Assembly (NCBI RefSeq): GCF_003364115.1 | Contig: NZ_NXLL01000018.1 | Coordinates: 1-43,618 of the forward strand | Reading direction: 5' to 3' | DNA: 43,618 bases | Source: Helicobacter sp. MIT 00-7814 | GTDB taxonomy: Bacteria; Campylobacterota; Campylobacteria; Campylobacterales; Helicobacteraceae | Shown here: piece after piece, positions 1-6,716 of the stretch | Layout: each line of letters starts with the position of its first letter | Position numbering within the stretch: position 1 is the stretch's first letter | Made by a program: the position numbers and the translations under genes | The notes under the pieces: generated by a model | What the model was told of the DNA's origin: nothing | Databases searched by the model: none | The model's input: only the letters and a program-made list of their open reading frames with translations

Positions 1-104
1 CTGCACCCCTAACCCCCAACGACGCTAGAAAGTGCGTGCCACACACTGCATTCCTTTAGATTCTCGTGTAGGGGGTAAATCTGCTCTAAACTTTTCATCT
101 ACGC
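1..104. other. Left-edge non-coding stretch
   Basis: No convincing gene is seen here. It follows the stop codon of the minus-strand TerB-domain gene and carries C-rich and G-rich runs (about 5-9, 12-17 and 72-76) like those of the repeat-rich segment at the other end of the window. It may be the edge of an intergenic repeat continuing outside the window. Confidence 0.4.
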
Positions 105-899
105 TTACGCGGATTGTGTTTGCAGGATTTTGTAAGCCTCCTCAATCTCGCGTAAATCCTTTGCACCGCCATCTAGCAGGGATTTTCCGACATTTTTATT
201 TCCCAAAATATTGCCCTTTTTTGCCTTTGTCAGCTCGACATAGCGCGCGTGCAACTCATCTTGCGTGTAGTCTTGCTTTAGGTTAAAAAGCTCTAGCGCC
301 TTTTCCTTGCTTAGCGCCTCTTTTTGCTCGTGCAAGGTTTCAAACTCATCATAGAGCCTGTTAAAATCCTCATTGCTTAGCTCGAAAAATGCCGCGATAT
401 CAATGAGCATGTTTTTTTCCTCTTGCGCGAACTCACCATCTGCATATGCCAGCACGAAAAGGAATTCCACGACTTTCAAGCGCTTTTTATACTCGCCTTT
501 TGTGGCGTTTGTAAAAGATTCACAAAGTATCTCAAGATCCTGAGCGCTGGCATTTTGGTAGATTTCTAGCAAAGATTCTTTTGTGAATTTCGTGCTTTTT
601 GGATCTTTAAGCATTTCATCAATCATATCCTCAATAAGAATCTCCTCTTGCTCGCACACCTTCCCATCGCTTTTGGCAAACACGCCTAAAATCGCGCTAA
701 GCAAGCCATATTCGCTTTCTTTGATTCTATTTTGCAGGCGATTTTGCTCGTCCTCGATAAAATTTACCTGTGGCACATTTTGACTTTTCACCGGCTGCAC
801 GAAGCTTTGTTGGTGAAGCGGATTTTTCAAATAATCTTGCAGCGTGATATACAAAAAATACGCCACACCCGCGCCAATAAGCAATAAAATAATTTCCAT
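105..899 (-). CDS. Membrane-anchored TerB-domain protein with degenerate C-terminal J-like region
   Basis: 264 aa. Residues about 3-20 form a hydrophobic N-terminal anchor (MEIILLLIGAGVAYFLY). The middle, about residues 60-195, has the two helical halves of a TerB/DjlA-like domain with the typical acidic turns AKSDGKVCEQE and AYADGEFAQEE. The C-terminal 60 residues resemble the DjlA J domain in layout (a helix near YVELTKAKK and a final EIEEAYKIL helix), but the HPD tripeptide needed to stimulate DnaK is absent. DjlA-type proteins are membrane co-chaperones; without HPD this one probably does not act on DnaK in the usual way. It is read alone, with about 70 nt separating it from the sugar cassette upstream. 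The family call is by motif; its function here is unknown. Confidence 0.75.
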   Translation of the reverse strand: MEIILLLIGAGVAYFLYITLQDYLKNPLHQQSFVQPVKSQNVPQVNFIEDEQNRLQNRIKESEYGLLSAILGVFAKSDGKVCEQEEILIEDMIDEMLKDPKSTKFTKESLLEIYQNASAQDLEILCESFTNATKGEYKKRLKVVEFLFVLAYADGEFAQEEKNMLIDIAAFFELSNEDFNRLYDEFETLHEQKEALSKEKALELFNLKQDYTQDELHARYVELTKAKKGNILGNKNVGKSLLDGGAKDLREIEEAYKILQTQSA

Positions 900-968
900 A
901 TCTTTCTCCGTTTTGCTAAGTATGCTTTTTGCTCGGCGCGTATTTTAGCAAAAAATTATATAGGGAAG

Positions 969-2099
969 TTAAATGTTAGAGGGTTTGTGAGATTCATTTT
1001 GGTATTTTCTAGTAAAAAATTTATGATTTTTTGTAGCGCAAAATCTTAATACAAAAGCTAAAATGCCAAAACGCGTAAGGTTGCCATTATTTTCTATAAA
1101 AGCCAAACCAAGTTTGTAGGGGGCAGATTCTACAAGATCTATAGGGTAGATTGCGTCAATATATTGTGTATTTAGCGGAGTGTGTTTATATGCTTGAAAC
1201 ATGCAAAATAAAAGCTTAAAAAATGAAATATCCTTCCTTTGATAGGCAAGTAAAAGAGAGCCTATGCGGTATGCCAAATGAATTGTACCTTCTTGTTGTA
1301 ATGGAATTTCTGTAGCGTTTATTGAAAGCTTATTAATTTTCAAACTATAAAATCTTAAAGCTCCATGTGTTGGATAATACACACGCAATTTTTTTGCATA
1401 TATTGCAATCACATCACTAAAGCCAGAGCGCGTGCAATAAACCATACCTACATTTGCTCCAAGTGCCAAAAGCTCTTTTAGATTTAAATTCAAAAAATGA
1501 GCATTATTAAGTATGTAGGTTTTTTTGAAAGTGTTTATGATAACTTCAAAACCATGAGCTCGCAAATCTTCAATATCAGATTGTATAAATGTTTGAGTAA
1601 GAGAATCTAGGGTCTGAGATTCTGGAACATAAAGACATAATTTATGTAATGGGGCAATTTTTTCAATCTGTGATTGAAGTTTGGAATCTAGCTTAGGAAT
1701 ATTATTCGGGGTAAGTATTTTGCAATGTGTTGGTAATCCAAAAAAAATTATGTAAGAATACAAAAAATTTTTCTTAAAAACTTCCTTTTGATTTACACAC
1801 ATTGGGTGAGCTGGATATACCTTGCCAAGTGTTGGGGTAATTTTGCAAAAAGAAAAAGTCTTAAGAATATCAGCATTACCTCTAAAGTTATCATTTTCAA
1901 CCGCAATAAAATCAGTATCATCAAAAAGTTCAAGCACAGGAATATGGCTCTCTTGAATAATAAAAACAATCTTTCCATTAAGTTTATTTTCTAATGCATT
2001 TTTAAGAGCGCAAAGAAAATAGGTATCCCCCAAACCACAAGGACTAGCAAAATAGAATCTATCCTTTTGCAACAGCGGCTCTATATCCTCAAATTTCAT
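969..2099 (-). CDS. Glycosyltransferase-like protein (GT-B/GT9-like), surface polysaccharide cassette
   Basis: 376 aa, no signal peptide. The N terminus carries SPCGLGDTYFLCALKNAL, similar in place and shape to the Gly-Asp nucleotide-sugar loop that opens heptosyltransferase-like (GT9) enzymes. A second conserved-looking segment, GMVYCTRSGFSDVIAIYAK at about residues 217-235, resembles the acceptor/donor loop with a Ser-Gly near the C-terminal domain. It is the last gene of a minus-strand set with a HAD phosphatase (2 nt away) and a nucleotidyltransferase-kinase, so transfer of an unusual sugar or sugar-phosphate to a surface glycan is likely. Its DNA is visibly richer in A+T and poorer in GCGC words than its neighbours, which suggests transfer. 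The exact substrate cannot be read, and the GT assignment is tentative. Confidence 0.55.
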   Translation of the reverse strand: MKFEDIEPLLQKDRFYFASPCGLGDTYFLCALKNALENKLNGKIVFIIQESHIPVLELFDDTDFIAVENDNFRGNADILKTFSFCKITPTLGKVYPAHPMCVNQKEVFKKNFLYSYIIFFGLPTHCKILTPNNIPKLDSKLQSQIEKIAPLHKLCLYVPESQTLDSLTQTFIQSDIEDLRAHGFEVIINTFKKTYILNNAHFLNLNLKELLALGANVGMVYCTRSGFSDVIAIYAKKLRVYYPTHGALRFYSLKINKLSINATEIPLQQEGTIHLAYRIGSLLLAYQRKDISFFKLLFCMFQAYKHTPLNTQYIDAIYPIDLVESAPYKLGLAFIENNGNLTRFGILAFVLRFCATKNHKFFTRKYQNESHKPSNI

Positions 2100-2101
2100 T
2101 T

Positions 2102-2629
2102 TTAAATTCCTTTATCAATATCTAGCGTGAATCTTATCCCCTCATCACGTTTTGTGCTTATTGCGTATGCAGTTTTCAGCCCACTAGGTTTACAATCATT
2201 TATCAAAATCCGCTCGCCCACAGGTAAATTTGGTAAAATATGATTAAATCTAATATTATTTTCTTGCAAAAATTTTGCAAGTGCTGGAATCTGCGAATTT
2301 TTTCGTGCTGTGAGTAAAATTACAATATCCTCATTTGGCAGATTCTCAAAAAATTCTTTTACCCCGGGCAACAATTCTTCACCATTTTCCAAAAATCCAT
2401 TATGTTTTACAAGCGTACCATCAATATCAAAAAGCCAAGTTTTAGGCAGGCTGGATAATCTAAGCACGCCAGAATCCAAAGATTCTATTCCATTGATTGT
2501 ATCATCTCGCGGGAATAAATCCCGCTTCGCCTCCGCCTCGCTTTGCTCGCGTCCATACTCGGCGTTTTTTGTCTTGTGAGATTGTGAGATTCTTTTTTGT
2601 TGATTGGAATCCAAAGATTTCCCACTCAT
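2102..2629 (-). CDS. HAD-superfamily phosphatase of a surface-sugar cassette
   Basis: 175 aa. The catalytic core starts near residue 66 with WLFDIDGTLVKHNG (motif I, nucleophile Asp68), followed by ILLTARK (motif II Thr) and ILINDCKPSG (motif IV Asp). These are features of small HAD phosphatases that dephosphorylate sugar phosphates in capsule or LPS precursor pathways. Its ATG overlaps the stop of the upstream nucleotidyltransferase gene as ATGA (2626-2629), so translation is probably coupled, which supports this start. The first 60 residues are low-complexity and are partly encoded by a repeat-like segment (see 2500-2575); they are not part of the HAD fold. An alternative GTG start at Val55 would give a core-only protein. 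Confidence 0.75.
   Translation of the reverse strand: MSGKSLDSNQQKRISQSHKTKNAEYGREQSEAEAKRDLFPRDDTINGIESLDSGVLRLSSLPKTWLFDIDGTLVKHNGFLENGEELLPGVKEFFENLPNEDIVILLTARKNSQIPALAKFLQENNIRFNHILPNLPVGERILINDCKPSGLKTAYAISTKRDEGIRFTLDIDKGI
2500..2575. repeat. Repeat-like hairpin segment read in frame inside the HAD gene
   Basis: This stretch has a perfect 6-bp hairpin (GCGGGA at 2509-2514, TCCCGC at 2520-2525) followed by a CG-rich CGCCTCCGCCTCGC tract. It differs in composition from the surrounding gene. It encodes the charged peptide YGREQSEAEAKRDLFPRDD in the N-terminal extension of the phosphatase. It looks like an extragenic palindromic repeat that entered the gene without breaking the frame. No second full copy is seen in this window. 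Confidence 0.45.
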
Positions 2630-4200
2630 AAAATCCCCTTTAGCTTAATAATCCCATTATAAAACGCCCCGCAAATAGAATCATAATCTTCCCACGCATA
2701 AGTGCTAAGCCCAAGCCAAATAAGCGCGTGCAAAAGCGCAATTTTTTCCCTATTTACACGCTCGCCCCTTAAGTGCAGATACTCAAAAAACCACTCCTCG
2801 CAATCCTGCCACGCGCTTGATTTAATAGCAAAATCCACTTCATTTTCTTTAATCACAAGGGTAAATTTCTTGCGATTAAATTGGTCATAATCCCCACTTA
2901 GCGAGTAATATACCTTGCTATAATCATAATCTGCATCGCCAAAAATCTGACTTTCTCCAAAATAGCCTCTCGGGTCGATTAAAATCGCCCTCATATTAAA
3001 GGTATCAAAAAGAATATTTGAAAAAGTACAATCCCCATGTATCACGCAAAATTCACTTGGTGCCAAAGCTAGAATCTTATCAATAATTTTTTGCTTATCA
3101 AAAAGAATGTTTTTATAATACTGCCCATTAATTTTGATAAATTCATTTTCTGCAAATGGCACAAGGGAGCGCACTTTTTCTATTCTCTCAAAAGTTTTTG
3201 TGATATAGGTTTGCATTACATCTTGCATATTTGCTGGGATTTTTGGGGCGAGATTGTGAAGCTCTAAAAGAGAATCTAGGATTTCTTTTAGAACCTCTTT
3301 GCGTTGTGAAGGCAGTAAACAATCATACTCAAAAATATTTTTGCCCTGCACGCGCTTCATTGTAAGTGGCTCAAAACTTAGAATCTGCGGGATTTTCTCA
3401 AAACCTTTTGCTTGTGCGAATTTATACCATGCAATCTCTTTTTGCGCTATTTGCGCTCCTTGCGCGCTTAGAGGCGTTTTGATAACTTCATTACCTCTAA
3501 ATTCTATGTGATTAAATGGGCGGCAAATTGGCGTTGGATTATTATCACTATAGCTAAGAAGTGTGCCAATTTCTTTGCAATTTATAAGTGGTAAGGGAGT
3601 AAAAGGGATTTTTTGAATCTGACACCAGCGCACAAATGCGCCAGATTCTGCAATATTTTCTAGCTCAATTTTATTTTTAAAGATAAAAAGCCCAGCTATG
3701 CCATTTTGCATGCTTGGCTCTTTTTTGCACTCACCATTTACATAGCTCCAGCGACACTCAAAGCTTTGGGAGATTCCAATATAATTTTGCGTTAATGGTG
3801 GAATCTCAAAATCACTTGCTAAAATCAAATCACACCAAATAATCATAAAAGGCTCATTATCGCCAAAAGGCGCAATTGCCTCTTTTATCCCAGAGATTGT
3901 CCCCTCATTTTGCGCGTGGATTATGGAGTAATTATATTGCACAGCAAAGATTGCAAGATATTTCGTAAGCACTTCTATTTTGTAATCAGCGATGATTGTA
4001 AAATGCGCGTGCGGGAAGCGCGCAAAAAGATGAAAAATAATTGGTAGATTTTCAAATGGCACAAGGCATTTTGGCTTATTTCTAGTAAGTCCCTCTAGCC
4101 TCGTGCCTTTGCCACCAGCTTGGATGATGATGTGTTGCAGGGCGTTTTGCTGTGGGGCGTTTTGTTGTGAAATATTTTGCTCTAAATTTTGTGGGTGCAT
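2626..4200 (-). CDS. Nucleotidyltransferase-kinase fusion (NTP_transferase + APH/choline-kinase-like)
   Basis: 524 aa with two domains. Residues about 22-240 form a sugar-phosphate/choline-phosphate-type nucleotidyltransferase: IIIQAGGKGTRLEGLTRNKP is the nucleotide-binding loop and IIWCDLILA supplies the metal-binding Asp. Residues about 250-524 form an aminoglycoside-phosphotransferase/choline-kinase-like domain with the catalytic loop VIHGDCTFSNILFD and the metal motif LIDPRGYFG. One protein could thus phosphorylate and then activate a small alcohol or sugar for a surface glycan. The N terminus is Gln/Asn-rich and encoded by a 15-bp tandem duplication (4141-4170). It is the first gene of the cassette, translationally coupled to the HAD phosphatase, with a G9 tract beside its promoter -10 box. 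The substrate is unknown. Confidence 0.75.
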   Translation of the reverse strand: MHPQNLEQNISQQNAPQQNALQHIIIQAGGKGTRLEGLTRNKPKCLVPFENLPIIFHLFARFPHAHFTIIADYKIEVLTKYLAIFAVQYNYSIIHAQNEGTISGIKEAIAPFGDNEPFMIIWCDLILASDFEIPPLTQNYIGISQSFECRWSYVNGECKKEPSMQNGIAGLFIFKNKIELENIAESGAFVRWCQIQKIPFTPLPLINCKEIGTLLSYSDNNPTPICRPFNHIEFRGNEVIKTPLSAQGAQIAQKEIAWYKFAQAKGFEKIPQILSFEPLTMKRVQGKNIFEYDCLLPSQRKEVLKEILDSLLELHNLAPKIPANMQDVMQTYITKTFERIEKVRSLVPFAENEFIKINGQYYKNILFDKQKIIDKILALAPSEFCVIHGDCTFSNILFDTFNMRAILIDPRGYFGESQIFGDADYDYSKVYYSLSGDYDQFNRKKFTLVIKENEVDFAIKSSAWQDCEEWFFEYLHLRGERVNREKIALLHALIWLGLSTYAWEDYDSICGAFYNGIIKLKGIL

Positions 4201-4232
4201 TGAAAATCTCGCTTTATAAAATTAAAGGCTCA

Positions 4233-4261
4233 ATTATAGCCCCCCCCCTTAAGGCAAAATT
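4233..4261 (-). promoter_or_regulatory. Promoter of the sugar cassette with G9 tract next to the -10 box
   Basis: Reading the minus strand, GGGGGGGGG (4240-4248) is followed at once by CTATAATTGAG. TATAAT lies at 4233-4238 and forms an extended GCTATAAT, a good match to epsilonproteobacterial sigma-80 promoters. A canonical -35 element would fall at 4256-4261 (AATTTT, weak). The homopolymer therefore occupies the spacer, and its length would set the -35/-10 spacing. The ATG at 4200 is about 33 nt downstream of the -10. Confidence 0.65.
4240..4248. repeat. Homopolymeric C9/G9 tract (slippage-prone)
   Basis: Nine C on the plus strand, nine G in the direction of the sugar cassette. It lies outside coding sequence, directly upstream of the TATAAT box. 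Confidence 0.9.
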
Positions 4262-4385
4262 AAAAAATGGCGATGACGGGGTGGATTCTGAAATTTTGTA
4301 TGAAAATTTGGGGAAGCGGGATTTCAATATGGGGTTTTAAACAGGGATTTTTGGATTTTGATTTTAAAATGAAGAAGTGTGAAAG

Positions 4386-4460
4386 TGGCTCCGGATGCAG
4401 GATTCGAACCTGCGACCAAGCGGTTAACAGCCGCCTACTCTACCGCTGAGCTAATCCGGA
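4386..4460 (-). tRNA. tRNA-Asn (anticodon GUU)
   Basis: The minus strand gives a 75-nt cloverleaf: acceptor TCCGGAT pairing with ATCCGGA, D-arm TAGCTCAGCGGTAGAGTA, anticodon loop CTGTTAA with anticodon GTT, T-arm GGTTCGAATCC, and an encoded 3' GCCA. It has its own strong promoter and is transcribed towards the sugar cassette 186 nt downstream; no obvious terminator is seen between them, so read-through is possible. Confidence 0.97.
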
Positions 4461-4503
4461 ATCTAGCCCAAAAGGCTTTCATGGGTAGTGATAAAAAGCG
4501 CGC

Positions 4504-4532
4504 ATTATAAGCTAAAATCTCTCAAAAGTCAA
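4504..4532 (-). promoter_or_regulatory. Promoter of tRNA-Asn
   Basis: On the minus strand, TTGACT (4527-4532), exactly 17 nt, then TATAAT (4504-4509), a near-consensus housekeeping promoter. It is followed by a GC-rich GCGCGC discriminator, as expected for a stable-RNA gene. Confidence 0.85.
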
Positions 4533-4589
4533 GATATTACAATCTATTAAGAAACTATTTTGTGCCCCAAAATTAGTGCTAGTCTTTGC

Positions 4590-4618
4590 TTGAAAAGTCC
4601 TAGCGTTTTTGATACAAT
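4590..4618 (+). promoter_or_regulatory. Promoter of coaBC
   Basis: TTGAAA (4590-4595), 17-nt spacer, TACAAT (4613-4618), placed 33 nt before the coaBC ATG at 4652. Confidence 0.65.
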
Positions 4619-4651
4619 CCAAAATTTCTCATAAATTTATAAAGGTTTTTT

Positions 4652-5914
4652 ATGCAATCTTATTCTTTTTTGCAGCCTTTTTTTGCTAATAAGCGTATTT
4701 TAATCGTGGTGAGCGCATCTGTGGCGTTATATAAGATTCTAGAGCTTTTAAGCACGCTTAATAAGCTAGGCGCGCAAACGCGCGTGGTGATGAGTGAGAA
4801 AAGCGCTGAGCTAATAAATCCGCTTCTTTTTGAAGTGATGAGCAAAAATAGTGTGCTTAGTGAATCCTCGCAGAGCTGGCAAAGTGCGGATTCTCCAAAT
4901 CACATAAGCTATGCTAAATGGGCGCAGGTGGTGCTTGTCGCGCCTGCGAGTGCAAATACCATCGCAAAGTTTGCCTGCGGGATTGCGGATAATATCGCGC
5001 TTTGCACGCTTTTGGCATCACCCGCGCCAAAGATTTTCGCGCCTGCGATGAATACGATTATGCTTTTAGCCCCCCAAACGCAGGCAAATCTTGCGACGCT
5101 TAAAACGCAAGGCGTGCGCGTGGTGGAATCTAAAGAGGGATTGCTTGCGTGCGGTGATAGAGGACAGGGCGCGCTGGCAGATTTGCAGGAGATTCTCTAT
5201 GCGCTTTTAAGTGTATTTTTGCAAAGTGATTATAAGGAATTGGCGGAATTTTGGGGCGGAGAAGGTGAGAGAAAAGAGGTAATTATCACCAGTGGCGGGA
5301 GCAAAGAGCCACTTGATAGTGTGAGAATCTTAAGTAATCTTTCAAGCGGGAAACAGGCGCATTTTTTGGCACTTGCATTATTTGTGCTTGGGGCAAAAGT
5401 GCGCGTTGTGGGGTCAAATTTTTTGCCATTTTTGCCAAAGGGCGTGGAGCGCATAGAGGCGCAAACGACACAGGAATACAAAGAAGCGATACTACAGGCG
5501 CGCAAAATTTGCAAACAAAAGCCCTATTTGTTTATGGCGGCAGCATTAGCGGATTTTAAGCCAAAGCAAGTGAGCGCAAAAAAGCTCAAAAAAGACGCAT
5601 TGCCTGAAGTTTTTAGCCTTGAGTTGGAAAAAAATATCGATGTTTTGCAATCTTTAAGCGCGCAGGATTTTATAAAAATTGGCTTTAAAGCAGAGAGCGA
5701 GGAGGTGAGCGCGCTTGAATGCGCGAAAAAAATGCTTGTGAAAAAATCCCTGCAAGCGGTGTGTTTGAATGTTTTGGATTCTCACAATGCCTTTGGAAGT
5801 GAAAATAATAAAATGACGCTTTTAAGCGCGCGCGATATGAAGCAAACGCCTTTGCTTAGCAAGTTTGCGCTAAGTTTTGAAATCGTGCAATTTGCAAAAA
5901 AGCTTGCTTTGTAA
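4652..5914 (+). CDS. coaBC: Bifunctional phosphopantothenoylcysteine decarboxylase/phosphopantothenate-cysteine ligase
   Basis: 420 aa, usual length for CoaBC (Dfp). It performs two successive cytosolic steps of coenzyme A synthesis: ligation of cysteine to 4'-phosphopantothenate (CoaB, CTP-dependent) and FMN-dependent decarboxylation to 4'-phosphopantetheine (CoaC). The CoaC domain is residues about 10-180, with VVSASVALYK at the flavin end and the signature APAMNTIM. The CoaB domain starts at VIITSGGSKEPLDSVRILSNLSSG and carries a lysine-rich active-site segment near KPKQVSAKKLKKD. It is followed 22 nt later by a conserved unknown gene in the same direction. coaD, a later step of the pathway, is also in this window (38494). 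Confidence 0.95.
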   Translation: MQSYSFLQPFFANKRILIVVSASVALYKILELLSTLNKLGAQTRVVMSEKSAELINPLLFEVMSKNSVLSESSQSWQSADSPNHISYAKWAQVVLVAPASANTIAKFACGIADNIALCTLLASPAPKIFAPAMNTIMLLAPQTQANLATLKTQGVRVVESKEGLLACGDRGQGALADLQEILYALLSVFLQSDYKELAEFWGGEGERKEVIITSGGSKEPLDSVRILSNLSSGKQAHFLALALFVLGAKVRVVGSNFLPFLPKGVERIEAQTTQEYKEAILQARKICKQKPYLFMAAALADFKPKQVSAKKLKKDALPEVFSLELEKNIDVLQSLSAQDFIKIGFKAESEEVSALECAKKMLVKKSLQAVCLNVLDSHNAFGSENNKMTLLSARDMKQTPLLSKFALSFEIVQFAKKLAL

Positions 5915-5936
5915 ATCTCATTTTATAAATCATAAC

Positions 5937-6692
5937 ATGATTGAAAAAGTCTCTCAAATAAGCAAGGCTTTGAGCGCGCTATCAAAGGGCGATGTGAGCT
6001 TTAATGCGCGTTTGCCCATTATTTTAAAAGTGCTAGGGAAGCTTGAGGGTGCAAAATATCTCTTGCAAATTGGCACGAAAACGCTTCAAACAACCAGCCA
6101 CAAGCCCCTAGAAATCGGGCAAAAATATTGGGGGCAAATGAGTAGCAACTCGCTTGGCGGGATAGTTTTAAGCAATCTCGCGCCATATCCAAAGATTTTA
6201 GATTTTGCGCAAAAAAGCCCGCTTAATTTAGAATCCGCGCAGTTGCAAGAGCTTTTAAGTCAGCATAGCGAGAATTTATTGGAGGATTTTAGCGCGCTTC
6301 TTTTGCAGAAAATGCCCCTCGCACAAAGCAAACAGGAGCTTGAATATTTAGGATTTTTGCTTTTAGGTTTGCGACAAAAAGTCATTAGCCTAAGTTTTGA
6401 GGATAAGGGCAAAAAGCAGTGTTTGTTGCAGTTAAAGTTGGAGCCAAAAAAGCTTTTATTTTCCGCGGTTATGCCTAGTCTCGGGCTGATTGAAGGCGCT
6501 GTGTGGGTGGTGGATTCCCAAAAATATTTAGAGATTAAGGCGAATTTTAAAAGCACGTTAGAGCTTTTGGAGCAAAACCTTAGCGCGCTCAATACTGAAG
6601 GTGCGTTTGAATCTGTGAGTTTCAAGCATGATTTAGCGCTTAAGCCATTTTTTGAAATGCCAGAAGAGCATATTTTGAATGTGAAAGGATAG
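5937..6692 (+). CDS. Conserved hypothetical protein downstream of coaBC
   Basis: 251 aa from the ATG at 5937. An in-frame ATG at 5877 would overlap coaBC and add 20 residues, and I judge it less likely. No signal peptide, membrane segment or catalytic motif is recognised. The protein is a run of leucine-rich helices (for example LLEDFSALLLQKMPLAQSKQELEYLGFLLLG) with a probable beta-rich middle (KQCLLQLKLEPKKLLFSAVMPSLG). From memory, Helicobacter genomes carry an unknown gene after coaBC, which fits, but I cannot name a function. It ends 24 nt before the convergent mqo gene. Confidence 0.7.
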   Translation: MIEKVSQISKALSALSKGDVSFNARLPIILKVLGKLEGAKYLLQIGTKTLQTTSHKPLEIGQKYWGQMSSNSLGGIVLSNLAPYPKILDFAQKSPLNLESAQLQELLSQHSENLLEDFSALLLQKMPLAQSKQELEYLGFLLLGLRQKVISLSFEDKGKKQCLLQLKLEPKKLLFSAVMPSLGLIEGAVWVVDSQKYLEIKANFKSTLELLEQNLSALNTEGAFESVSFKHDLALKPFFEMPEEHILNVKG

Positions 6693-6716
6693 GCGCAAAG
6701 TTTGAGCCAAAAGCCT

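Noticed and set aside
32-286. 84-aa plus-strand open frame at the left edge
   Set aside because: It overlaps the TerB-domain gene on the opposite strand and has no protein-like features or RBS.
4152-4449. Small plus-strand open frames across the tRNA-Asn and the G9 tract
   Set aside because: They cross the tRNA gene and promoter on the opposite strand and contain no protein-like sequence.
5877-5936. Upstream start for the unknown gene after coaBC
   Set aside because: It would overlap coaBC by 38 nt, and the added residues look like noise; the ATG at 5937 lies after the coaBC stop.
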